Assembly: GCA_964410215.1 (NCBI GenBank)
Contig: CAYPHA010000002.1
Coordinates: 121,215-185,214, forward strand
DNA: 64,000 nt
Origin: CAYPHA01 sp964410215
GTDB lineage: Bacteria; Calditrichota; Calditrichia; Calditrichales; CAYPHA01
Direction: 5' to 3'
Both the position numbers and the translations under genes were made by a program. The notes below the pieces were generated by a model. It was not told the DNA's origin and made no database searches. It saw nothing but the letters and a program-made list of their open reading frames with translations. Positions 46,897 through 55,100 of this stretch are shown piece by piece; positions within the stretch are counted from its first letter, which is position 1, and every line of letters begins with the position of its first letter.

Positions 46897-48231
46897 ATGG
46901 TTAAGTTCACCAGTGAATTCACGTCTACATATAACGCCAATCAGAAAGCAGTTAAAGCAGTGAAACAATCGTTTTATTATCAGGATAACATATTATTTTG
47001 TGATAATCTGGATCTCAAGGCGTTTGCGGAGAAACACGACACGCCTTTTTATCTCTACAGCCGCACGGAAATTGAACGGAATTGCCGCCAGGTAAAAGAA
47101 GCCGGGGCCGGGCTGGATTTTATGCCCTGCTACGCACTGAAAGCCAATTATAATCCGGCCATTCTGCAGATCATCCTTGAACAGGGCTTCGGAGCCGATG
47201 TCGTTTCCGGAGGAGAACTGCTTTTCGCGCTTAAGGCGGGCTTTCCCCCGGAAAAAATCGTGTTTGCCGGTGTCGGCAAAACAGCCGATGAAATTGAACT
47301 GGCTCTTGAAAATAATATTCATTCGCTGAATATCGAATCATCGGAAGAACTGACGTTGACCTCCCGGATCGCCGCCGGACTGGGCAAGAAAGCGCGCATC
47401 GCCTTCCGCATCAATCCCGATATCGATGCGAAAACCCATGCTTACATCTCGACCGGTTTACACTCGAACAAATTCGGCATATCTGCGGAGACCGCTTTCG
47501 AACTTTACGAATATGCGGCTAAAGACAACCACCTGCATCCGGTTGGTATTCATGTCCATATCGGTTCTCAAATCACCCGGGTCGGCCCTTACCTGGAAAC
47601 GGTTGATTTTTTGACGGAATTTGTAAAAAAATTGAACGCCCGGGGCATTCCTGTTGAATACCTCGACCTGGGAGGCGGTATCGGCATCGAATATCATCAG
47701 AACTTTACGGATACGCATGCCGCATCTACCTTCATACAACCCATCCTTCCCGAATACCTGAACGGACTGGCATCATTAGGCCTGAAGCTGGTAATCGAGC
47801 TGGGCCGTTCGGTCGTCGGTTCTGCGGGCTTACTTGTAAGTGAAGTACTATACAGAAAAAAGACCCCGGCAAAACAGTTTATCATCGTCGATGCCGCTAT
47901 GAATAACCTGATCAGGCCGAGCCTTTATAATGCCTATCATGAAATTATTCCCATGGTAATGAACGGAAGAGCAGCGGAAGTCGTGGATGTCGTGGGTCCG
48001 GTTTGTGAAACGGGGGATTTTCTGGCAAAAGAACGCGAGCTGGAGAGATTGGAACCGGGAGACCTCATCGCCGTCAGCGGTGCAGGCGCTTACGGACAGG
48101 CCCTCTCTTCCAATTATAACCTGCGCCCCACCATAGCGGAATACCTTATTCATGGTGATGATGCTCAATGTATATTCCGGGGACAAACAATCGAAGACAT
48201 AATGAACCAGTATATATGGGACCAACAGTAG
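46897..48231 (+). CDS. lysA: Diaminopimelate decarboxylase
   Basis: 444 residues. LysA decarboxylates meso-diaminopimelate to lysine using PLP. Key blocks are the PLP lysine in DFMPCYALKANYNP, GADVVSGGELLFALKAG, INPDIDAKTHAYISTGLHSNKFG, HVHIGSQI, YLDLGGGIGIEY, ELGRSVVGSAG, and GPVCETGDFLA with the catalytic Cys, then GAGAYGQALSSNYN. ATG 46897 is chosen over an upstream TTG (46879), although its ribosome site (AGG) is weak. It follows the regulator gene by 45 bp and overlaps alr by 16 bp. The pairing with alr links lysine and D-alanine supply for the wall. Confidence 0.95.
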   Translation: MVKFTSEFTSTYNANQKAVKAVKQSFYYQDNILFCDNLDLKAFAEKHDTPFYLYSRTEIERNCRQVKEAGAGLDFMPCYALKANYNPAILQIILEQGFGADVVSGGELLFALKAGFPPEKIVFAGVGKTADEIELALENNIHSLNIESSEELTLTSRIAAGLGKKARIAFRINPDIDAKTHAYISTGLHSNKFGISAETAFELYEYAAKDNHLHPVGIHVHIGSQITRVGPYLETVDFLTEFVKKLNARGIPVEYLDLGGGIGIEYHQNFTDTHAASTFIQPILPEYLNGLASLGLKLVIELGRSVVGSAGLLVSEVLYRKKTPAKQFIIVDAAMNNLIRPSLYNAYHEIIPMVMNGRAAEVVDVVGPVCETGDFLAKERELERLEPGDLIAVSGAGAYGQALSSNYNLRPTIAEYLIHGDDAQCIFRGQTIEDIMNQYIWDQQ

Positions 48232-49331
48232 CCGAAATTAACCACAATCACCTGATCCACAACCTGGCATTAATCCGCTCGGCCGTTACGCCGGCAAAGG
48301 TCATGGCCGTGGTAAAGGCCAATGCCTATGGTCATGGCAGTATCCCGGTTGCCCGAACGCTGCTTAAACAGGGTGTCGATTTTCTGGCCGTAGCCTTTCA
48401 TGAAGAAGGCATTGAACTGCGCAAATCCGGCATCACAACGCCGATCCTGGTATTCGGCGCACAGCTTCCCGACTTTTTCCGGGAACATCTGGAATATGAC
48501 CTGGACATCACTTTAACCTCGTTTGAACAGCTTGATTATCTGGAAAATCTGTGTAAGGAAACAGGTAAAAGCGCACGCGTCCACATCAAGGTAGATACCG
48601 GCATGAACCGGGTGGGATTCAAAATGGACACGTTCAAGGAACACGCAGAGAGACTCCTAACCCGGAAATTGATTGAGATAGTCGGCATTTATTCCCACCT
48701 GTCCAGTTCCGATGAGGCTGATCCCGCATATACCCTGCTTCAACTGGAGCGATTTAACCGTATCAGAGATACAGTCCTCGCCGTAGCCGATACGCCAACT
48801 CTGTTTCACCTGGCCAATTCGGGCGGGATCATGCGATTCCCGGAAACTTATTTTGATTATGTCCGTCCGGGTGTTATGTTATACGGTAACCCGCCGTCCC
48901 CTGATTTCGATCTGACCTGGGATTTAAGAGAGGTGATGCGCTTCATCTCAAAGGTGACATTGATAAAAAATGTCGCAAAAGGTGAACCGATCAGCTATAA
49001 CCGGCGTTATTATACGAAAAGAGACACGCGCATTGCCGTGGTTCCCGTCGGATATGCGGATGGTTATAACCGTGCCCTCACCAACAGGGGCCATGTTCTG
49101 ATCGCGGGAAAGCGCTGGCCGGTTGCCGGTGCCGTGTGTATGGATCAGATTCTGATCGATATCGGTCCGGACAGCCCGGTACGCGTGGGAGATGAGGTAG
49201 TTCTGTTCGGCGAACAGCAAAAGGAGCATCTTAAAATTATTGATGTATCGAGACAATTGAATACAATACCTTATGAAATAACCTGCTGGCCATCGCGGCG
49301 TGTTCCGAGAATGCATAGTATTAATGAATAG
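48216..49331 (+). CDS. alr: Alanine racemase
   Basis: 371 residues from ATG 48216, inside the last codons of lysA. An upstream in-frame start at 48168 would add 16 residues not expected in the family. Alr makes D-alanine for peptidoglycan with PLP. It shows VMAVVKANAYGHG with the PLP lysine, VDTGMNRVGF, FHLANSGG, VRPGVMLYG, SYNRRY with the catalytic tyrosine of the second domain, VPVGYADGYNR and CMDQILIDIG. The start overlap implies translational coupling to lysA. Confidence 0.95.
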   Translation: MGPTVAEINHNHLIHNLALIRSAVTPAKVMAVVKANAYGHGSIPVARTLLKQGVDFLAVAFHEEGIELRKSGITTPILVFGAQLPDFFREHLEYDLDITLTSFEQLDYLENLCKETGKSARVHIKVDTGMNRVGFKMDTFKEHAERLLTRKLIEIVGIYSHLSSSDEADPAYTLLQLERFNRIRDTVLAVADTPTLFHLANSGGIMRFPETYFDYVRPGVMLYGNPPSPDFDLTWDLREVMRFISKVTLIKNVAKGEPISYNRRYYTKRDTRIAVVPVGYADGYNRALTNRGHVLIAGKRWPVAGAVCMDQILIDIGPDSPVRVGDEVVLFGEQQKEHLKIIDVSRQLNTIPYEITCWPSRRVPRMHSINE

Positions 49332-49341
49332 AGAGGTTTAT

Positions 49342-50178
49342 ATGAAACGGTTAATCGCATTAGTATCCCTATTGTTCCTGTTTTCAATGCCGTTGCGCGC
49401 ACAGGTAATCGATGCAACCGTAACCTTGCAGGATGCTCATCTTTCTTCCGATGAACAGGATGATCTTGTCGACCTTGCTGATAAGGTAGAGCAATATTAT
49501 GACAATTATGACTGGATCGATGATGAGTATGAATATGATGTGGAAGTTAATGTTCAGATCATTATCGAAACCGTACAGAAAAAATCCCATGAAAAATTAT
49601 ATAAAGCCCAGTTCCTTATATCCAGCACTTCCGGAGAAAATTTTTACGACAAATCCTGGGATTTTCCCTATGAGCCCGCTTCGCCCCTCAGTCATACCAA
49701 AGGTTTGTTTGATCCCCTGACCCACATGCTTGATTTTTACGCTTACATGGTTCTGGCAGGCGAACTCGACACCTATGGTCTTCTCCTAGGTACCCCCCTC
49801 TATGACAAGGCGCAGGATATCGCCAACCAGGGTATCCTGAGTCAGTATTCCCGGGGATGGAACCAGCGGGCCCAGGACCTTCAAAAAATTACAAATGTTC
49901 GCACACGTCCCCTCAGGGAAGTGAAACCTGATTTTTTTGAGGCGCTTTATTTTTATAATGAAGATAACTATTCGGAAGCGTTAAAATTTGCACAGAAGGT
50001 AATGGAAGGTCTGAAAAAGGTATATAGTCAGCAACCGAACAACCGCTATCTGCGTATGTTTTTCGATGCACACTACCGTAAACTGGCCCAGTTATTCGCG
50101 GGAAAAAAAGCGGAGCTGGAAAAACTTGTTGAAATGGACAGCCGCCACCGGGAGACCTACCGGGAATTCATGCATTGA
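49342..50178 (+). CDS. DUF4835-family exported protein
   Basis: 278 residues from ATG 49342 (GAGAGG upstream), which opens a signal peptide (MKRLIALVSLLFLFSMPLRAQ). An in-frame start at 49300 lies inside alr. The body matches DUF4835, a family almost confined to Bacteroidota and relatives: a short beta N-terminus, then GLFDPLTHMLDFYAYMVLAGELDTY and a helical C-terminal half (EALYFYNEDNYSEALKFAQKV). The function is unknown. The family is often found among cell-envelope or coenzyme genes. It lies 10 bp after alr and closes the lysA-alr operon, convergent with tyrS. Confidence 0.87.
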   Translation: MKRLIALVSLLFLFSMPLRAQVIDATVTLQDAHLSSDEQDDLVDLADKVEQYYDNYDWIDDEYEYDVEVNVQIIIETVQKKSHEKLYKAQFLISSTSGENFYDKSWDFPYEPASPLSHTKGLFDPLTHMLDFYAYMVLAGELDTYGLLLGTPLYDKAQDIANQGILSQYSRGWNQRAQDLQKITNVRTRPLREVKPDFFEALYFYNEDNYSEALKFAQKVMEGLKKVYSQQPNNRYLRMFFDAHYRKLAQLFAGKKAELEKLVEMDSRHRETYREFMH

Positions 50179-50190
50179 TGCACGCCGGGG

Positions 50191-51405
50191 TCAGGAGACG
50201 AGAAGCCTGACGAACTTGCGTTTTCCTACCTTTAATATATGCCCGTGATCAGGTTTAACATTGGTAAACGGATCGGTAATCTTATTTCCATCCAGGGAAA
50301 CACCGCCGCCCTGGACGAGCCGGCGGGCCTGACCCTTTGAGTCCGCAGTTTTCGTAAGAATCATCAGATCGTCAATGCGGATTTCGCCGTCAGAAATACG
50401 GAACTCAGGAATTTCATCCGGCAGGTCCTTTTTCACAAAAATATTTTCAAATTCCTTCTGCGCTTCATCAGCCATTTCTTTCGTATAATACATGCGTACG
50501 AGTGTACGGGCCAGGAACTTCTTGATATCGCGTGGATTCATGGAAGGATTTTCAAGGTCCTTGCGGATTTTTTCCAGACCGGTACCATCCAGATCCGTCA
50601 CCAATTCGAAATAACTATAAATAGAAGTATCCGGAATAGACATCGATTTTCCGTAAATTTCCTTCGGCGATTCATCAATACCTATATAATTACCCAGCGA
50701 TTTGCTCATGCGCTGCACGCCATCGAGACCGGTAAGAACGGGAAGGGTCAAAACGATCTGCGGTTCCTGGCCATACTCCCGCTGTATCTGTCTTCCGATG
50801 GTCAGGTTAAACTTCTGCTCGGTCGCCCCCAATTCCACATCCGCCCTGATCATGACGGAATCGTATCCCTGCATCAGTGGATAGAAAAATTCATGAATGC
50901 TGATCGGTTGCTGCCCGTCAAAGCGCCTGGCGAAATCATCTCTTTCCAGCATACGGGCTACCGTGAATTTCGCTGCCAGGTTCATGATTTCCTCAAACGA
51001 TAGTTTTGAAAACCAGTCACCATTGAAACGAACCTGTGTTTTTTCTTTATCGAGTATTTTAAAAAACTGGTCCTGGTAGGTCCGGGCATGTTCCATGACG
51101 ATATCGTGGGATAAGCGGGGACGCGTGCTGTTCTTTTCGCTGGGATCTCCTACCATAGCCGTGTAATCGCCGATGATGACGACCACCTGGTGCCCGAGCT
51201 CCTGGAAATGGCGTAATTTGCGGATGCCGACCGTATGCCCCAGGTGGATATCAGGCGCGGTGGGATCAAATCCTTGTTTAATGACCATCGGTTCATTTTT
51301 CTTAATCGACGTTTCTATCTTTTGAGCCAGCTCCTCTTCGGGCAGTACTTCCACCGTACCCCGTTTGATGAGATCCATCTGTTCATTGAGCGAAGGAAAT
51401 GCCAT
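50191..51405 (-). CDS. tyrS: Tyrosyl-tRNA synthetase
   Basis: 404 residues. A class I synthetase that charges tRNA-Tyr. The HIGH motif reads HLGH in DPTAPDIHLGHTVGIRKL and the KMSKS motif reads RMSKSLGNYIG. The tyrosine pocket includes PLMQGYDSVMIRADVELGATEQ. The C-terminal S4 RNA-binding domain is complete (SKGQARRLVQGGGVSLDGNKI). The sequence type is the shorter-spaced TyrS/TyrZ branch. It follows smpB by 25 bp on the same strand, so the two translation genes are probably co-transcribed. Confidence 0.96.
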   Translation of the reverse strand: MAFPSLNEQMDLIKRGTVEVLPEEELAQKIETSIKKNEPMVIKQGFDPTAPDIHLGHTVGIRKLRHFQELGHQVVVIIGDYTAMVGDPSEKNSTRPRLSHDIVMEHARTYQDQFFKILDKEKTQVRFNGDWFSKLSFEEIMNLAAKFTVARMLERDDFARRFDGQQPISIHEFFYPLMQGYDSVMIRADVELGATEQKFNLTIGRQIQREYGQEPQIVLTLPVLTGLDGVQRMSKSLGNYIGIDESPKEIYGKSMSIPDTSIYSYFELVTDLDGTGLEKIRKDLENPSMNPRDIKKFLARTLVRMYYTKEMADEAQKEFENIFVKKDLPDEIPEFRISDGEIRIDDLMILTKTADSKGQARRLVQGGGVSLDGNKITDPFTNVKPDHGHILKVGKRKFVRLLVS

Positions 51406-51430
51406 ATGTACCTCTACCGAATTTCTCTGT

Positions 51431-51880
51431 TTAATATCTGACCTTCTTCTGGCGGTCCAGTTCCCGTTTCATATCCCTCTCGGCGATGGCTGCCCGTTTA
51501 TCATATTTCCGCTTACCGCGGGCGAGAGCTATTTCCACCTTCACCAGATGGGCTTTGAAATATAATTTCAACGGAACCAGTGTCACGCCTTTTTCTTCCA
51601 CCTGGCGGAACAACTTACGCAATTCCAGTTTGTTAAGCAGAAGTTTACGGTCCCGCGTCGGTTCATGCCCTTCCATGGCCGCTTTTGTATAAGCGGAAAT
51701 ATGCAGGCCGACCAGCCAGAGTTCACCCTGCCGGAAACGGGCGTATGCGTCAGTCAGGTTCGCACGACCTTCACGCAGGGCCTTCACCTCCGTTCCGGCC
51801 AGAACAATTCCCGCCTCGATCGAGCTCAATATCTCATAATCATGACGGGCTTTCTTGTTGCTGGTAATTACACGGGACAT
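51431..51880 (-). CDS. smpB: SsrA (tmRNA)-binding protein
   Basis: 149 residues from ATG 51880. An in-frame TTG at 51922 would add 14 residues unusual for the family, though AAGGA lies nearer that longer frame, so the start is not settled. SmpB delivers tmRNA to stalled ribosomes. It shows ITSNKKARHDYEILSSIEAGIVLAGTEVKALREG, LHISAY, PTRDRKLLLNKLE and KLYFKAHLVKVEIALARGKRKYDKR, then the basic C-terminal tail. The tmRNA gene itself is not visible in this window. Confidence 0.95.
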   Translation of the reverse strand: MSRVITSNKKARHDYEILSSIEAGIVLAGTEVKALREGRANLTDAYARFRQGELWLVGLHISAYTKAAMEGHEPTRDRKLLLNKLELRKLFRQVEEKGVTLVPLKLYFKAHLVKVEIALARGKRKYDKRAAIAERDMKRELDRQKKVRY

Positions 51881-52001
51881 GGGAACGGTTATTAATCCTT
51901 TTTTATCTTCCGGAGCTGACAATTATACGTAAAATAAGCAACAGCCGCAAGACATGCGTAGGATATTCGTAGTATGGAATTCTCTAATATGTGGTAAAAG
52001 C

Positions 52002-53318
52002 CTAGAAAAGATATGGTTTGCTCTGTCCCGGGTATAACATTTCAAGATGACTGATCTGCCAGCCGGTACCCATCACGATGAGCTGGACATGAAGCACATC
52101 ACCGACATGCAGGGACAGATTTTTGACGGGGCCCGGATGTACCGGCTTAAAACGTGTATTCAGGTGGACATCTCTGAGCACAAGCATATCGATTGACATG
52201 GTTTCGAGCTCGAAGAAGCCTTCGATGATGGTTTCATTGGAGCTATCGGGAGAAAGAAGATACGCCAGCAGCGGATGCTCATGACGGTAGCTTCGATTGA
52301 TACCGGTTACCCGTCTGATTGCGTTTATATCAACACTGCTCTGCTCATAGATATACTTAATATCAAACTCATGCCGGAATTCTATATAGTTAAACAGATG
52401 TTCAAAAACATCCATAATCCGGTCGGTCATACTGCTTTCATGATCTGATAATTCATTTAAAAGAATGACCAGAAAGAATTCTTCGATATCCTGCACATCG
52501 ATTTCATCGATGGTTTTCACTTCCAGAAAATCCGTCGCATATTCTTCGAACTTATCGACGAAATACAATTCACCGTCCGGATATTTTTGCTCGTTTTCTT
52601 CCCGGAAATCATTCAGGATCCGTTTAATGCTGTTGGTTCCCGTTTTCCAGAAATCAATATCTTCTTCCTCTTCCTCATTCATATCCGGCAGATTTTCCGT
52701 CCAGGGCGTTTCATCGGCCTGCATACTGTCTTTAAAACGGTCCCCGGCATTTTCCTGTGGTGTATCCAAAAGCTGCCGGCCCTTTTTCCGGGTAAAATCA
52801 ACAATAATTTCCATGATAAATTCGGCCAGACGCATCAGACGCAGATCGGATTCATCGAAGATGACATTCATCTCATAATTATAGAAATCGATCAGCGTAT
52901 CCAGCACCACGTAATTCATGATGTCAAGGTAAAAACATTGCTCTTTCGTCCTGCAGGATGCGATACGTGTATCAAATTCGTGGAAAATTTTTTTCCGTGA
53001 TTCGTGATCGGCATTCTCCAGGGACTCGTTCAGACGTGAGGGGCAGTGCAGTGTACAGCTTCCGAAACAGTTTTTTTCGAAAAAGAGTTGCAGACTGTCC
53101 CCCAGGTTGAAGACCAGGTTGCCAATCTCATGACCATTCAGGAACAGCGGTTCTTTACGGTCCGATTTTTCAAAAAAGTCTTTTTCTACGAGCGAACCCA
53201 GATCATTCATCATCAGAAAAATAAAATAATCGAGGTTATTCAACTCATAAATTTCTTTTTCCCAGGAATTTACAAATTCCCATGCCGAAATATAGGTCCG
53301 TTTGAAACGTTCAGCCAA
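52002..53318 (-). CDS. Hypothetical 438-residue acidic protein
   Basis: I do not recognise this protein. It is soluble, with no signal peptide or membrane helix, acidic and rich in aromatic residues. A cysteine cluster (NCFGSCTLHCPSRL, ~82-95, then C-x5-C near 115-121) suggests a metal site. The middle (~205-235) is a disordered acidic run (NEEEEEDIDFWKTG). The C-terminal ~90 residues look beta-rich (NLSLHVGDVLHVQLIVMGTGWQIS), possibly a small beta-barrel. It lies 121 bp upstream of smpB on the same strand. It may be lineage-specific. Confidence 0.75.
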   Translation of the reverse strand: MAERFKRTYISAWEFVNSWEKEIYELNNLDYFIFLMMNDLGSLVEKDFFEKSDRKEPLFLNGHEIGNLVFNLGDSLQLFFEKNCFGSCTLHCPSRLNESLENADHESRKKIFHEFDTRIASCRTKEQCFYLDIMNYVVLDTLIDFYNYEMNVIFDESDLRLMRLAEFIMEIIVDFTRKKGRQLLDTPQENAGDRFKDSMQADETPWTENLPDMNEEEEEDIDFWKTGTNSIKRILNDFREENEQKYPDGELYFVDKFEEYATDFLEVKTIDEIDVQDIEEFFLVILLNELSDHESSMTDRIMDVFEHLFNYIEFRHEFDIKYIYEQSSVDINAIRRVTGINRSYRHEHPLLAYLLSPDSSNETIIEGFFELETMSIDMLVLRDVHLNTRFKPVHPGPVKNLSLHVGDVLHVQLIVMGTGWQISHLEMLYPGQSKPYLF

Positions 53319-53654
53319 TGTCTCCCTCTCTCTATCAATTCAAAAAAATATACAGTAACCCCCTGCCACTGTCAAATAAAAATCAGGAAAATGCCATGAT
53401 TTTTAAAGCCCCTCTTCGATGCATGCAACATCCGTCCTTCAGATCATATACAGGATTTAAAACAGGTTTAATACACAGCGGGCTATTTATTCGGTTGTTT
53501 TTTATTGCTCCCATGATTATTTTTGAAGACTTATTTAAATACCTTTTTGATAAATAAAATTGTCACTATTCGGCCCTGTTGGAATCTAAGATATAAACTC
53601 CGGTTTCTGAAGTACAAAATAAATGAGACTATAATACATACACAGGAGGTTACA
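53319..53654. promoter_or_regulatory. 336-bp divergent intergenic region with candidate icd promoter
   Basis: AT-rich sequence between the hypothetical gene and icd. A consensus -10, TATAAT, is at 53630-53635. Seventeen bases upstream is CTGAAG, a weak -35. The start of transcription would fall near 53642, just before the ribosome site, giving a very short leader. I see no gene or terminator in the region; an in-frame ATG at 53523 exists but its 44-codon extension has no counterpart in the family. Confidence 0.35.
53644..53649 (+). promoter_or_regulatory. Ribosome binding site deciding a TTG start for icd
   Basis: AGGAGG, then TTACA, then TTG. The site and spacing match the leader of the GTG-started peptidase gene at 22446. 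Confidence 0.8.
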
Positions 53655-55052
53655 TTGAATTTTAAACATTATACCCCACCTGAAAAAGGTCAAACCATTA
53701 CCCTTAAAGACAACAGCTTGAACGTGCCGGATAATCCAATAATTCCCTTCATCGAGGGAGACGGTACCGGTCCTGATATCTGGCGTGCGTCCCAGTATGT
53801 TTTCGATAAGGCCATCGAAAAGGCGTACGGCGGGAAACGTAAGATTGAGTGGTTTGAAGTGCTCGCCGGCGAGAAGGCATTCAAGAAATACGACACCTGG
53901 CTGCCGGATGATACGGTCAACGCATTCAAGCATTACCTAGTCGGCATAAAGGGTCCTCTGACCACGCCGGTCGGCGGGGGTATCCGTTCCCTAAATGTGG
54001 CCCTGCGTCAGACGCTGGATCTTTATGTGTGTCTGCGCCCCGTCCGTTACTTTACCGGAGTACCTTCACCGGTGCGTAAGCCGGAAGATGTTGACATGGT
54101 CGTTTTCCGTGAAAATACCGAGGATATATACGCCGGTATTGAATGGGAAGCTGAATCGGAAGATGTCAAAAAAGTTATCGCATTTTTAAAAAATGAAATG
54201 GGCGTGGGAAAAATTCGTTTTCCGGAGACATCCGGTATTGGTGTCAAACCCGTCTCACGGGAGGGCAGCGCCCGCCTGGCCCGTGCAGCCATCGAATATG
54301 CCCTTAGAAACAACCGTAAATCGGTTACTTTTGTACATAAAGGCAATATCATGAAATTTACGGAAGGCGCTTTTAAAAACTGGGGTTATGAAGTAGCTCA
54401 GAAGGAGTACCGCCAGGAAACGATCACACAAAGGGAAAGCTGGATTATTGGTAACAAGGATGCCAATCCTGATCTCTCCGCTGAGGATAATGCCCGTATG
54501 ATCGAACCAGGCTATGATCTGCTCAATGATGCGAAACAGGCTGAGCTACGTCACGAAGTGGAAGAAACCCTGAAACTCATGCCGACACACGGAAATGGAC
54601 AGTACAAAAACAAACTGATGATGAAAGACGCCATCGCCGATATCACCCTGCAACAGGTGCTGACGCGTGCGAAAGAATTTGACGTGATTGCCACAATGAA
54701 CCTGAATGGTGATTACCTCTCCGATGCCCTGGCCGCGCAGGTCGGCGGTATCGGTATCGCACCGGGTGCCAATATCAACTACATCAGCGGACATGCCATA
54801 TTCGAAGCCACCCACGGAACCGCACCAAAATATGCGAACCTCGATAAAGTCAATCCCGGTTCCGTCATCCTGTCCGGCGTGCTCATGCTCGAATATATGG
54901 GCTGGCAGGAAGCGGCAGACCTGATCATTCAAGGTATTGAAAAATCGATTGCCGGTAAGATTGTCACCTATGATTTCGCCCGTCTGATGGATGACGCTGA
55001 AGAAGTAAAGTGCTCGGAATTCGGAAAAGCAATCGTGGAAAACATGGGCTGA
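53655..55052 (+). CDS. icd: NADP-dependent isocitrate dehydrogenase (TTG start)
   Basis: 465 residues from TTG 53655, with AGGAGG at five bases and no in-frame ATG until well inside the conserved domain. Icd makes 2-oxoglutarate and NADPH in the TCA cycle. It has [12 protein letters not shown], the substrate-serine loop in [52 protein letters not shown] and [21 protein letters not shown], where Lys-Tyr marks NADP preference. At 465 residues it is ~50 longer than E. coli Icd; extra sequence lies around residues 285-320 ([20 protein letters not shown]). Confidence 0.94.
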   Translation: MNFKHYTPPEKGQTITLKDNSLNVPDNPIIPFIEGDGTGPDIWRASQYVFDKAIEKAYGGKRKIEWFEVLAGEKAFKKYDTWLPDDTVNAFKHYLVGIKGPLTTPVGGGIRSLNVALRQTLDLYVCLRPVRYFTGVPSPVRKPEDVDMVVFRENTEDIYAGIEWEAESEDVKKVIAFLKNEMGVGKIRFPETSGIGVKPVSREGSARLARAAIEYALRNNRKSVTFVHKGNIMKFTEGAFKNWGYEVAQKEYRQETITQRESWIIGNKDANPDLSAEDNARMIEPGYDLLNDAKQAELRHEVEETLKLMPTHGNGQYKNKLMMKDAIADITLQQVLTRAKEFDVIATMNLNGDYLSDALAAQVGGIGIAPGANINYISGHAIFEATHGTAPKYANLDKVNPGSVILSGVLMLEYMGWQEAADLIIQGIEKSIAGKIVTYDFARLMDDAEEVKCSEFGKAIVENMG

Positions 55053-55073
55053 TTTGATCGTTTTACAGTCATG

Positions 55074-55096
55074 AGGGGCCGAAAGGCCCCTTTTTT
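55074..55096 (+). terminator. icd terminator
   Basis: GGGGCC-GAAA-GGCCCC and six T, 23 bp after the icd stop; a GNRA-capped stem. Confidence 0.92.
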
Positions 55097-55100
55097 GTTT

